49,122 bases of DNA from Pelargonium nanum (lineage: Eukaryota > Streptophyta > Magnoliopsida > Geraniales > Geraniaceae). Under the pieces are notes generated by a model. The model saw only the letters and a list, made by a program, of their open reading frames with translations, did not search any database and was not told where the DNA came from. The stretch covers positions 1 through 49,122 of the forward strand of contig JAYMTF010000152.1 in NCBI GenBank assembly GCA_036897485.1, written 5' to 3'. The position numbers and the translations under genes are program-made. Positions 1-11,887 of the stretch are shown here, one piece after another. Position 1 is the stretch's first letter. Every line of letters begins with the position of its first letter.

Positions 1-97
1 GATTTGAATTTCCTAATTACTTCCAGTAATGAAAAGTTAATGCTTTTGAAGTGCAAAGATGAGTAAATACTGTATCTCTGAACATTAATTCTATTAC

Positions 98-1203
98 CTA
101 AGACTTGTTCTACAGAGCCATGTGAAGTTGACCCCAGATGTTCTTCTGTTTATTTCTAACTTCTCCACCTTGGGCCTTTTAGTCCTGCAAATTAATTCAT
201 CAACTGGAGTCTAAGCACTTCATCTAAGAAACAAGTTAAATACTGAAAATACAGAATGTAAAAGTCTACACCAAACACCAGCAAAAATCAAATATTCAAT
301 ATTAGAAAGTTAGTTATCCCCCACAATCAATATCTTTATTTCAACAAATAATAGTACTAATTAACCAGACTGATGAACCCGTGAAAATCTACCCAACCCC
401 CACATCTATCCATTACTATATCAGATTGGGTCAATTGCAATAAATGGATATTAGCTTATCAAAACCCTATGTCATAATTTATAAGCTCTACTAAGAAAGA
501 CCTTTAGATTACAATGTCTTCAAATAAGCAACCAAAGTATACCTATATATATTTCACATTTTAACTATATTGCTTAAACAAACAGGTACAATATTTTCAT
601 GTTGAAACTAATATAGTATTGCCAAGAATTTAATATAGCAGTCATATTGTTACAAAATCTAGACCATTAACTAAAGGGTCTAAATCATTTCAATTCACAT
701 ACAAATCAGGTAAACTCAAGTACAATATGGAATTTAAAGGATATGGGTAGAACAAATCCCTCGGGATGCTCAGATAGCCAGATGGCACAATAGCTGAAAT
801 TGAGATGTTAAGAAATAAAAAAAATATATATAGATGTGTACATACACCGCAACCTTGCCCCTAGAAAGCAAGGTTTAACTAATAATGACCTTCTTTCACC
901 CTTTGTATTTGTCTTTGATCATACACAGTAATGGATTGAGTCGAGTAAGTTAATTTTCAAATGTTCAGCCCACACAGACCCTGAAAGAGGAACAAAACTG
1001 GATGAGTACCTTTTTCTTTCGAGGTCAGAGTCCTCATCTTCTTGATGTTCCTCTTCTTTTTCTACGTCTTCTTCTTCTTCTTTGTCTTCTTCTTCTTCAG
1101 GTGATGAGTCGGTAGACTTTGAATCCAACTCTTCATCAAGAAATGCAGCAAAGTCATCGCTGCTACTAGATGAATGCACTGGGGAATCGGCTGCAAGACT
1201 CAT
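98..1203 (-). CDS. CPL4: CPL4-like RNA polymerase II CTD phosphatase, N-terminal part only
   Basis: Partial gene running off the left edge. The first coding exon is 1203..1010: it starts MSLAADSPVHSSSSSDDFAA directly after a CAG acceptor and ends at AAAAAG|GTACTC. This matches the N terminus I remember for Arabidopsis CPL4 (MSVASDSPVHSSSSSDD), followed by the family's acidic stretch, here rich in Glu, Asp and Lys (about residues 34-61). A second exon, about 184..98, restores the frame (R-TKRPKVEKLE, a CPL4-like basic patch) and ends at a possible donor CTTAG|GTAATA; its last 15 residues I do not recognise, so that end is uncertain. The catalytic FCP1-type domain (DLDHTL) and the BRCT domain would lie beyond the window. 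In the known family the protein removes phosphate from the C-terminal domain of RNA polymerase II in the nucleus. Exon 1203..1010 is secure; exon 2 is moderate. Confidence 0.8.
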
Positions 1204-2445
1204 CTGACCCATCACCCAAAGCAACAAAGCAACATAATAAATCGTCAGCATAAAGAAGACTGCTATACAAGGATGATGTTTAATAAGATGTTCATCTAAT
1301 GAATAGAAAAACATCCTGCTAGGTAGCAGACAGATTTACATGCAGGAAGAGGAGAAAATGAGCTGCAATAGTACCTACAACAATTAATCTACAACCAAAA
1401 AAGTAAAACACCAATCATGTGTTTGTATGTTTGCTAGCTCAGATGAGCTAGACAACTTCTTGATCCATAAAATTCACCATATAGAACTCTCTTTAAAACA
1501 TTTTGAAGGAAGTTTACACAATAATAATTACTGATATTGCTATATCTTTATTCTGCAACCTTACTAGCTTAAAATATTTTCCCTAAATGCAAACTTTGAA
1601 CCATCAAACAGCCCCCCCATAAAACCACTACAACATGCTAAAAATAAGACATCAAAATGCAGACACACTGATAGCCAACATATACCAATTAGGGGCTGCA
1701 CTTCATGTTCACAGGTATTGTTTGTGTCATGTTAAAAGTTTAACATTCTATTAAATGGTTTAACCTGAGCACGCCCCAATGTTGAGTTACATGACACCAA
1801 TACGACCCATTTATGAACGGGTTGATAGGAGATGTTTAAGACGTTTAAATAATTGTGTCCAAAGTAACCCGGACATGTTTAAATAAATGAATTCAGCTTG
1901 ATCTTACACGAACCGACATGTTTTGACTCATTTAAGTTACAAGGTTCATCATTGACACGACACACTTAAAAGATTACCATAAACAACTTATATCGGTGTC
2001 CAGTTCATGTCTAGTGCCGTGTCATGACCCAAATTTTGAGAATTGCCAATTACATAGAATATATAGTTATATACATCAACCACTAAACATGCATTGGGTT
2101 CAAATTTGGACCCAACCAACAAGCACTTCAAGTTCAAAACCTAAACTACAATTCCAGAACAACACATTAATCTGTGGACATTTTGATATGACAATGCCAA
2201 TACCTAGTTTTGATATACATAAAAAAATACAGATCACAGAAAATTTGAGAAATGCCCAATCATGAATCAATCAGTAAACACACAGTGCATCAGATTCAGA
2301 CTCAAATAAAAAACCCTAAATCAACCAAATGGGGGTATTTTCAGGGATTTTAAACAACCCAAATAAAGTTAATTTACTTATAGAAAATCAAGAAGAAGAA
2401 GAAGAGACAAAAGCAAGAGTGGTCACTTCAAAGAGCAAAGCTCAA

Positions 2446-2469
2446 CACACACACACACACACACACACA
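2446..2469. repeat. CA dinucleotide microsatellite
   Basis: About twelve uninterrupted CA units lie inside the CPL4 leader intron. This is an ordinary microsatellite and probably length-variable between individuals. Confidence 0.9.
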
Positions 2470-2770
2470 ATGTGATATGCAAGGCATTACTAAAATAACT
2501 CCTTTCGAAAACTCAAATGGAAGCATTACAAGAAACCCTAAATCTCCACCAAAAACCTCACAGCGCAACGATTTCGTTTCGCCGATCAAACACAAAACCC
2601 CAATTTCACACCAACACGGCATCGCCTCACCATACGCACCCAAACACGGTCCAAACCAAACCCTATCTTCTATAATTTCAAGCACAAGGAACCAAAACCC
2701 TAAGTACCACAAAAACACACATATTCGCATCAAAATCAAATCGAAGAAGAAGAAGAAGAAGATAGAGTAC

Positions 2771-2885
2771 CTGGTTCTGGTTGGGTGCGATACGAAGAGG
2801 AGCTTCTTGAGCTTCGCAATGGCGTCGCTGTTGATTACCGTTGGTCTCTGGTTCACTCTTGTCTGAAACTGAAACTTCAAATCCA
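2771..2885 (-). other. CPL4: CPL4 5' leader exon (probably untranslated)
   Basis: A good donor (AACCAG|GTACTC) ends an exon at 2771, and the next acceptor on this strand that fits CPL4 is immediately before its ATG at 1203, giving a leader intron of about 1.57 kb (2770..1204). An ATG at 2890 is open and in frame across the splice, which would add 40 residues. The TATA-like box at 2911-2917 predicts transcription to start near 2880-2888, downstream of that ATG, so I treat this exon as untranslated. The exact 5' end is not known. Confidence 0.5.
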
Positions 2886-2910
2886 GTCATCGAATCGAGC
2901 ACATCGCAAT

Positions 2911-2917
2911 TTATATA
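2911..2917 (-). promoter_or_regulatory. Putative TATA box of CPL4
   Basis: On the minus strand the sequence reads GCGTATATAAATTG, a good plant TATA element, just upstream of the CPL4 leader exon. It is the only clear TATA between CPL4 and the upstream gene near a sensible leader exon. No expression evidence is available from sequence alone. Confidence 0.45.
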
Positions 2918-3737
2918 CGCAGAAAATTTCTCTTCTGTTCTCTTTCTGAGCTCTATTTCGGGCTTCTATATACCCAACCAGCCCATTCTTCTTGGGTCGG
3001 GTTGAAATTGCCTAATTTGAATTTGACTCGAAGAGAGTTGAGGTCGTGAGTTTTGAAAATTTCATGATAAGAAACTCGAGTTTATTCAGATCTGTCCAAC
3101 CCGATTCGATAGATGACCGGATCAATTTTTGCAACCCGAGCCTAAAAACGTAAATATTTAGGATTCTCTTAAATTTGGATGTAAATTATGTATTGTATTT
3201 GTATGTATAAATTAATGCTTGTATTCATTGATATTAGATTAAAGTAAAAAAAAAAATAGTTATAATATTTTGGTTGAGGTCAAATCAAGCCAATAAAATT
3301 GGACATTTACTTAATTATCGTGTTTGTCCAATTTTACTGTACCATTTCAAATTAAATCGATTCAAAATAAAATAACGCAATCTTATTGCACAATTTTCAT
3401 TTTATTTTTTAAGGAAGCCACCTGAAAGGTGGGAGTTTTGGTCAGACTCCTACCAGTATATTAAATAAAATAAAAGGTACAGAATTTATTGCACAATAAA
3501 AATATTATAACGACAAAATTAACCTGAACAAAAATAATTGTTGAGAGACCAAAACAAAACATTTTTTTAATTTATTTCTACCATATTGATATTAACTTAT
3601 TAATTGTAACAATGGATCCAAACAAATATTTACATATAAATGAAATGAGAACACATAGCACACCATCAACTCAAACCTATTTCCTATATATATATATCTA
3701 TATATACTATATGATAAATTCAAATATGTATATATAC
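2918..3737. other. Spacer between CPL4 and the reticulon gene
   Basis: This AT-rich spacer holds the upstream promoter region of CPL4 on its left and the 3' flank of the reticulon gene on its right; both genes are transcribed leftwards. I see no open frame, RNA gene or recognisable transposon. A run of TA repeats lies near 3689-3711. Confidence 0.6.
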
Positions 3738-6700
3738 TTAGGATCTTTTCTTTGTTTTGTTTAGTCCTACATTAATGGTTGTTGCTGGTCCATTTCCATG
3801 TCCTTGTTGCCATGTTTCTTCTTCTTCTTCTTCTTCAACCTCCACCCAATCATCTGATCTCACCATCATTGACTGTTGATAGTATCTCATCCCCACAAAC
3901 ACCATGAACACTGCACATACAATAAGTTAAAGTACAGTGGTCTGATTTCAATGAATTTATAATTGTGTTGTGTTCGTGTTACACCAATTGTGAACGTAGC
4001 GCGTACAACGTATTTACACTATTATAGGCTTAGAATAGTGAGTAAGAACAAAGGAGATGACTTAAACATCGTAAAGGATTCAGTCGGAAAAAGTCTTGTT
4101 TTACAAATTTAGGTATTCGGTCGGAAAAAAGTCTTGTTTTACAAAATTATGTGCTCAGGAGAATCAGGAGCTCACATCTTGGCAACGGGAAGATTTATGG
4201 GGTATGAATGATTATTAGCGTTTGTGACGACACAACAACACGAATAGTGGGCACAATGTCTCTTTTTTCCGTATATGCATTACTCTAATTTGATTTCATC
4301 TCATAATTTCTCCCTCACTCACAGTCCAACACCTGTTGTCAAATCTATTGCACCTAAACCAAGAGAGTGAAAGTAGAGAAAAACTAACCATATAAATTGC
4401 AATGCGCTTCATATGTTCGAAGTGACAAAACAGACAAACACGACATGTCAACACAATTGTTAAAAGTGTTGTGTTATTTTAATAGTATTCTATTAACTTT
4501 TATAATATATATGTAACCTCTAACACGACACGATAACATGAACATGAACTCTATTAATATTGTTCGATTTTATGTAATTGAGTTTAAATGATCACCTGCC
4601 CAAATGCGAGCAACAATGGAAGATAGGTTCCACACAAGAGTGAAGATGGCAAATGCAACTGCTTTCTTGTGAGTGCATGACTCCCATGCATCTCTGAAAC
4701 GCCGTATCCAAAATTTACCTTCACAATCATAACACGACACAAAATTAATGTACACTATTGGAATCCACACAGCATGAAAATATACATGTCTTGTTGGATT
4801 GTGTAACACACAGTCAATATTCAGCACAACACAAACATAACACACACATAAAAATTTCCAAGCCTTATGAGTTGAGTTTCGAGTACTTTCGAGCTCGAGC
4901 CAAAATAGTCAGCTTTAGGTTGAGTGTCAAAGACAACAAAATAATTATCTCATGTGATTTTATGTAGTACATATATAGCCTAAGAGTTGAAAATTTGAGA
5001 TCGAATTAGATAAAATCTAAAACCCGACCCATTTTTTGTGGGTTTGAATCTCACATAATGAATCTGATCAATTTACTTCTTGAGTCAAATAAACCACAAT
5101 TTTGCTCTAAAAACTCAAAACCCGATCTGAAACTCGCACCTTTTTCAGTCTAGATTTACTTATTTCAACTCAAAACTAATTCAAAACTCGAAATGTCAGC
5201 TCTTGTCCTAAACATTACAAATGATTTTATGCAATATGAAAATCAAATACGACAAAAGTACATCTAATCTGCTGTCGTTTTGGGCCTACTGACAGGGATA
5301 AAAAGAAGGCCCAATTATGATGGGGCCAACCCCAGTAAACATGATAATGTTCACCTTTTGAAAAAGAAAAATTATTAGACATCAAAGTTTATGTGAACCA
5401 CCAATCTATGTGACCATATGGACCCACCAAAGATAAAGATAAAAGTAGCCGTTAGATTACATATGATTACAATACATGTTCCCATCAGAAACTTCTTAGT
5501 AACTTGCCTTTCACTCCAAGGTCCACAAACAAAATAGTTAAGTGAACGGATATGGGCCCACAAACATGTAAGGCCCATGGACCCACTAAATGTTCATGGC
5601 CCACATTAAACTTTTTTATTTTTAAAGAACCAAAATCCAACCAATTTTTAACTAACACAGAATTCGAGAACCTAACTAGAGTATGGGTCATTCGGTTTCG
5701 GTTCGTAGACCGATTCAAGAGAATTTTATCCTAAAGAAGTAATTAGATAAATCGCAAATATCTTAATCGGTCTAAATTTATACTATTTTGAAGAAATTTA
5801 GCACTAAAAATTAACATATTTTATATTTATATAAATTACTATAATTATAATATTTATGTGATGAAATTGAGAGAATATTTTTTTTACCATATGCAGTAAT
5901 CTGAGTGGAGTAGGAGGAGCAGATTTTTGGCACTGTGAAAACCCCAAAAAAGCCTGAGAGAGACACAGAGACAGTGAGTGATTGTGAGCAAAACCAAGCA
6001 ATCAATCAATTTTCAATACAAAAGTGTGTTTTTGTACATGAAACTGAATTGTTCGGAGAAACAAAAACTGCAAATTTAACCACCTTATTGCTCTGTTTGG
6101 TTACCAGGAAAAAGCCCAGAAAATGATGCCAAGAAATCAGTTGATGACAGATTGATTGATGGCCCCATATGCACACATGAAAATGTACTGAATCCAAACT
6201 CTAGCAGTGCTTTGGAAAAGGCACAAACTACATTTTCTGAGGGCAATATTGTCTTTTCATAATATTCTATGAAGGGTTAAGTTTACTATTTTAGTAAATA
6301 TTCAAGAAAAAATATTCTTCAAACAAAAAATATAGAGTTGACTATTGCCTAGTTTGTGTCAAGTTTTTCGTAGCTAGTTTAAAAAGACCTAATTTGAACT
6401 CAACCTGCAAAAGGTGCTAGTCCATGTGGTTGTGGCAATTACATAGAAATTTTTGCGGATTAGTGCGAGGTTTGCTTAACCCGCACTTCTATAAACTCAT
6501 AAATTAATTGGGTCTATTACATGCGACCTAAACCCACAAAAATGTGGATCAAATTTTGGATGCTAATATATATATACTTGACAATGTGGGCTGTGAGCAT
6601 TAACAACCAACACATTTGTTTTTATCAAACACTGTTCGTCATTCCTAGTAATTTGCCACTTAGTGGAAAAAGATAGAACCGATAAAAAAACTTGCAAAAT

Positions 6701-9554
6701 ACGAACATGTAAGTTTTCTAGATTGACCCGATGCCCAAATTGTCAGGTCAACTAGCAAATTCGGATCTAAATTATATGTTCTAAAGTAAAATATGACATA
6801 AAATGAAATGTGACTAGTAGTTGTGTTACTAAAAATGAGCAAGTGAACATGTTGTTTGAGATTTGGCTTACCAAATTTGGCCATCTTCCAAATGGTTATG
6901 GAGCTACCACATCTTGCCAATACAAACAGCAGCACTGCCAACTGCAATGGTCAACAATTCATCAAACCTTTTTTTTTTGTTGTTGTTGCAAATTTCTCAA
7001 ATTCACCAAAATGAAACATAACAGTTGCTTTAAAACTCAGTCACAAAACATATCATAACAAAAAAAAAAGATATTTTTTTTATATTTTTTTTACCTTCAT
7101 TGTTGTAGAAGGATCTCCAGAGAAAAGGGCTCTAAGTTTGAGCAAGAACTCATTCAAGTAAGGGAGGATCAATTTTAGCAACCACACAGCTTCTCCTTCA
7201 CCCACCACAAAGCTTGAATCATCTGTGTCTATGGCTCCTCTGTTTTTTTTATCAACAACACAATGATGACCAATTTGGTAATTTTACACACTACAGTACT
7301 AAACTCTGAAAATTGATTTTTGTTAATTACCTGCAGATTATGGACTTGTAGAGGAAGATGGCAGCAAGATAAGCAAGACCCAGATAGGAAATTACTGATA
7401 TGAAGCTGCAAAAAAACAGAAGTTCACCAAATAGTTAAAGAAATGAACTTCAATCTAATTGTGATTGAAGAAGAAATAGTGTGCCCCAGTTGACAAGACT
7501 TAGAGCTGACAATTTGGACTTGAAATCCATTATTATTTTATGCGTTAGGGTTGGATAAGATTTATCGTGAGAAAATTTGCTAGATCTATGTAAAACCTGT
7601 GATCTGACATGACCAACATGATCATGCACCTCTCTTGCAAGACATGTAAGGTCTTTTCAACCAGAACCCAAAATTCTGAATCAAAATCCCTGAAAGATAT
7701 TGTTTCTCATATTCGAAAATGTGATCTTAAGGTCACGAGACAATAAACTTGTGTTCTCAATTCTCGAATTTTGATTAAGCAATTAGTATTGTTTTACTCT
7801 GTACCTGATGTTGAGATCCTGTGTGTATGAAGATGAAACTATGACAAAAGTTCCAATTCCAAAGATAAATGCTGATCTTGAAACATCTCTCCACATTACC
7901 AAATCAACTGTGGAAAAAAAAAACAGAACAAGAAAATTAATGGGAAATTGAGAGAAACTGAGGATCAAAACTAGACCCTAGAGAAAAGGAAAATTCACCT
8001 AAACTCTGCAACTTGCTCTGGGTTTGTGGGAACCTCTTGGCTTGATCTGAAACTGAAACAAGAATTAAACCACAAAATTGGTCAAATTAGTCAGATTCAA
8101 GAAACAACAATGAAGCCATTCCCCGAACAATGTCGGGTCAGCTACAACAAAACTCTTTGAAATCTTCCGCTCATATTAATCTATCTCTTCGGTTAGGTTA
8201 ATTGCTATCACATCTTTCCTCGCGGATTCAAGAAACAAAACAACAATAAACAAGTCATTCCCCGAACAATGTCGGGTCAACAACAACAAAACTCTTTGAA
8301 ATCTTCTGCTCGTATAATCTATCTCTTCGGTTAGGTCTTCCTCGTAGATTCAAGAAACAAAACAAAACAAAATGACAATAAATAAGCCATTCCCCGAACA
8401 ATGTCGGGTCAGCAACAATAAAACTCTTCGAAATCTTCTGCTCGTATAATCTAATCTCTTCGGTTAGGTCAAGTATGCTATCACATATTTCCTTGCACAT
8501 TCAAGAAACAAAGAAAAAGAACGCAGCAAGAAAATAGGTAAATGACTAAATTACCCCTGGGTTTTGAGGGAGGATGGTTCTGGTAGATTGTGGACCGTCT
8601 GATCACAGGTGAAGGAGGAGGAGGAGCTTGTCTTTTCACAGTGGAAGCCATTGTTACTGGTTTTGTATTCAATTGTTGAATCTTCTTGATCTCCTCCATC
8701 ACAACAACCTTCTTAGGCTCCTCCTCCTCCTCCTCAAGAACCTCCTTCTTAGGCTCTTGCACATTCATTTCCTTTATGTCAATGCTCTTTTTCTCAACCT
8801 CAACCTCTATCTCCTCCTCCTCCTCCTCCATTGCTTCAAATTCATCTCCTTCAACCTCAATGTCCTCTTCTTCTTCTTCTTCTTCTTCTTCATCATCAAA
8901 TTCATCACCACCACCATCTCCACCACCTTCTTGTTCTTTAGTACTCACATTATTGCTGGAACTTGAAATTGCCTTTTCTTGGCACAAACCAATCTCCATA
9001 TCCTCCTCCTCTTTCACCTCCTGCTCAACACCATTACCAACCTCAAACCTCTCCTCCTCCGGCTCCGGCTCCGGCGATGGTTCCGGCGGCTTCAATTGAA
9101 CACTACACAGTGAATCATTTCCAGTTCCATCACCTCCATCAGAAACCGAATTCACTCTCCTGGACTCACCAGATGGTCTGAGACCAACTGATTCAGATCT
9201 CAGCTTCCTCGTCCCTCGAACTGAACTTTCAATTCCGCCGCCACCGCCATCAACAGAGCCACTGAGACTGAGGCTCCGCTCAGATCTCAGCCTCCTCCTC
9301 CCCTGAATTGGGCTCATCTCCGCATCAGACACCGACCCAGATCTCACCTTCGAAATCTGAACCGAACCCACTTCAGATTTCCACGTCATCCTCTTACCCA
9401 CAACCCCAATTGGGCTCTTCCTCACCGACGACCCACCGGAAACCAAACCCATTTCCTCATTACTGCCATTGACGACCTTGACTCCATCGAGCTTCGCTAC
9501 AGACCCAGAAGCAACCACAGTGCTCGACCTCGTTCTCCTTCTTCCCAAATCCAT
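3738..9554 (-). CDS. RTNLB21: Reticulon-like protein, B21 type, 602 aa
   Basis: Nine exons, all joined in phase: 9554..8555, 8052..7999, 7907..7805, 7405..7331, 7239..7095, 6941..6872, 5953..5888, 4718..4596, 3910..3738 (TAA). Total 1809 nt. Residues 1-333 (exon 1) are low-complexity: Ser/Arg-rich at first, then long Glu/Asp runs (about 215-285) and a PPPPSPVIRR segment. The reticulon homology domain starts near residue 352 (LVDLVMWRDVSRSAFIFGIG), with long hydrophobic hairpins in exons 3-4 and 6-8, and the C terminus is acidic (seven Glu in a row). Reticulons insert wedge-like hairpins into the endoplasmic reticulum membrane and shape tubules. The long N-terminal extension is that of the B21-type subgroup, as I recall (At5g58000). 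The start is the first ATG, followed by MDLGRRRTRS. Exon 2 is only 54 nt. Intron 1 holds three copies of a LINE tail. Family is certain; the B21 assignment is likely. Confidence 0.9.
4078..4148. repeat. Short tandem duplication, two ~35-bp copies
   Basis: Inside the last intron of the reticulon gene, ATTCAGTCGGAAAAAGTCTT and what follows is repeated 36 bases later with few changes (ATTCGGTCGGAAAAAAGTCT). It touches neither splice site. No function is evident. Confidence 0.75.
8117..8509 (-). repeat. Three tandem copies of a LINE 3' tail
   Basis: The block beginning CATTCCCCGAACAATGTCGG recurs at 8117, 8256 and 8388, each with AACTCTTTGAAATCTTC, a CTCTTCGGTTAGGT stretch and AGATTCAAGAAACAAA. 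On the minus strand each copy reads ...ACATTGTTCGGGGAATGGCT followed by TTGTT repeats, which matches the 3' end of the LINE relics at 34741-35143 and 48190-48780. The array is in intron 1 of the reticulon gene, between exon 2 and exon 1. Copies are about 132-139 bp. I read this as tandem amplification of one inserted, 5'-truncated LINE tail. Confidence 0.75.
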
Positions 9555-11760
9555 ATCTACACCAGAAATTGAACAGACAGAGAATTAACAGTGTACACTA
9601 CAGTGGGTTGGTCGCTGAAGCTTGAAGCTGAAGCAATGGCGGTTGGTTGGAGCGAGAACAGAGCAGATAAAGAAGAGACTTATTGGGATCGCTCTCTTTT
9701 ATCTCTTTTAGCTCGCTCTCTGCAACAAAACAAAGAAGCTAATTAAGTAATGGGTACTGTTAATTTTCGCTAAAGACACTAAATTTTGGTGGGGTTGAAA
9801 TGATTTTGAACGTTGAATCGAATCAATTTTTCTTTTGGGTATTTAATTAAATTGCAAAGATCTGTTCTTGGGACTACTGTTTCCGAGGATTTGATTAAAA
9901 ATATATATAGAAACACAGAGACAATAATGAGTCGTCCATGAGCCTCACTCACTATCACATGCAGATAAACAGTATCTTCTTTCTTTTTCTAATTAATTGT
10001 GATGATTTGGAGGCTCATCTAATTCCAAATCTAACATGTATAAATATTTATTTATTTATTTATGTATTTATACATGTGACGCTCACGTGTCAAGTTTAGA
10101 TTTGCCGAATAAAACTGGTTATTATTTTGTTTCGATGTTTGAGAAGAATTCTAAATTATGATTTTTGCATAGTGTCGCACATTTATATATAAGAGAATTG
10201 TTTACCTCATCGCGAGAGCTTGCCACGACGGTGGGCAGTTTTTTTAGCTCTATTTCGACACATTCCGGTGCCTTTTTTTAGATTGATTTTGATGAGCTTT
10301 AAAATTTGTTAGGAGTCAAATCTTAATCAAAGTCAAGCTTCTAATTAAAGGGGACCTCTCCAAAAATTTCAGGAATCTTCCACGATGTTCAATCATAATG
10401 CAACCAAGAAGGAGTTACCGAGCGAGGCATACGAGCAAGAGTACACCGAAGGAGAATCACGATCAGAAAGAGATACACCTCCACCACATCACCAATATAG
10501 ATATCATCATCAACGAAAACAAATATGAGTACTCGGGATAGGATTAATTGGGCTTTAAATGAATATTCGGGTTTTAACAAAGTTTACTAGGTCCTCAAAG
10601 GTCTCACGAGCGCAATAGTATTATACAAAGTCAAAACACAAAAGAAATGAATTTAGACGTGCCAAGTGGCCACATGCCACTGATCAAACAAGTATAAAAT
10701 ATAATTATGAAATAACATTTTCTCATTTTAGTCATTTGCGTGATGTTTTTTACTATATCAAGATAGTAAATGATGCGATCCAGTTTATTTTAAAAATGTT
10801 AAAATCAAACAAATTTATCCATTGCTAGATTTGATTTGTGGAGTTCTTTGTCACAAGTATAACTTTTTATTTTATTTAATATTCTTTCAACTAAAAACAA
10901 CTACTAAGGAGAAGTTAGTAGGTAACCTAATAATATGTTGAAAGGTGGCATAGTTTATTTCATTTTATTACAAGCCCCAATTATATATGTCTGCCAAAAC
11001 AAAAGGCTCAATAATTGAATATAATTACATATAAATGACTATCAATGAACATCATGATTCATAGTAAAACCTAATCTCCATTCTTTGTCAAAAGAGCATT
11101 AATTTTTGTCCTCATAATAACCACTCTTAATCTAAATAAGTCAACAAAGATAGTTAAAAGTGATTATATATGCTTTGCATGAGTCATAAGTTTTTTTTTT
11201 TGTGGCAAAAAAAAAAAAAATTCTTATGACTCATGCACAGCATAAGTTTTAGTTCTAAAAGATATTGAGTCCTAAAAGAAGATCAAAATTTAACAATTTT
11301 GGTTAAATAAAAACTAATTTGTCATTTATTTTCAAAGACTACATAAAAAAAAAAGTTTGAGACACCTAGCCCATTTTTGCTTTCTAAATTATAATCAATC
11401 TATAAGCTAACTCTTTGTATATACATTTATTATTTGATTAAGAAGATATGACAAAATAAAATTACTTTCCTAGAAATAAATGGTATACACAATTATTCAC
11501 AAGTTAACACTATCAATATGATCTCAACACTTGCACATGACGCCATATCGCTCCTTTTTTCGCTGATCAAAATTTTAGTGTTTAAGGATGTGGGAGCCCA
11601 TCTTCAACTCCTAAGATCCAAATTGATGACTCTAGAAATATAGTTTCAAGGACAAAATCAAAATATCTATCATAAACATACATATATAAAATATCAGTCG
11701 ATCATGTCAAATTTAACTTCAAACGAATTAAAGAACACATCAGTGATCTACTCACTAATA
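9555..11760. other. Upstream region of the reticulon gene; no gene seen
   Basis: The first ~170 bases (to about 9725) include the probable leader of the reticulon gene, with CT/GA-rich sequence. Beyond that it is AT-rich intergenic DNA. Two hairpins stand out: 10035-10077, with 13-bp arms ACATGTATAAATA around a TTTA microsatellite, and a longer one at 11169-11244. No reading frame looks like a real protein. Confidence 0.5.
11169..11244. repeat. Foldback hairpin with T- and A-rich loop
   Basis: TATGCTTTGCATGAGTCATAAG is followed by a T run, GTGGC, an A run, and the reverse complement CTTATGACTCATGCACAGCATA (one or two mismatches). The paired arms are about 22 bp plus the T/A runs. It could be a remnant of a small foldback transposon; I saw no convincing target duplication. 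Confidence 0.6.
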
Positions 11761-11772
11761 AATCATTTTATA

Positions 11773-11877
11773 CTAAGCCATGTTGGGCCAAGCGGTTGAT
11801 GCGCTTTAGTTCCCAGGTTCGAGCCTCCTTGTTGACGGTATGGGGTGACCTGCTGTCCCGTTGCTTATAAAAAAAAG
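11773..11877 (+). mobile_element. tRNA-derived SINE
   Basis: About 105 bp with an A-box-like GGGCCAAGCGGTTGATG and, about 30 bases on, a perfect B box GGTTCGAGCC, the internal RNA polymerase III promoter of tRNA-related SINEs. It ends in TTGCTTATAAAAAAAA. It is flanked by a near-perfect 10-bp target duplication: TCATTTTATA (11763-11772) before and TTATTTTATA (11878-11887) after. It does not fold as an intact tRNA gene in my reading, so a SINE is the better call. Confidence 0.75.
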
Positions 11878-11887
11878 TTATTTTATA

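Noticed and set aside
2428..2880. Long open frame overlapping the CPL4 leader exon (150 codons, minus strand)
   Set aside because: It runs through a strong splice donor and a poly-CA tract, has low-complexity Phe and Val/Cys runs, and matches no family. It is a frame shadow of leader and intron.
8628..9181. Ser/Leu/Pro-rich plus-strand frames opposite reticulon exon 1
   Set aside because: They are antisense images of the GAA/GAG-rich acidic exon, not independent genes.
11773..11877. tRNA gene
   Set aside because: The A and B boxes are present but I cannot form the acceptor stem, and a poly-A end and target duplication point to a SINE.
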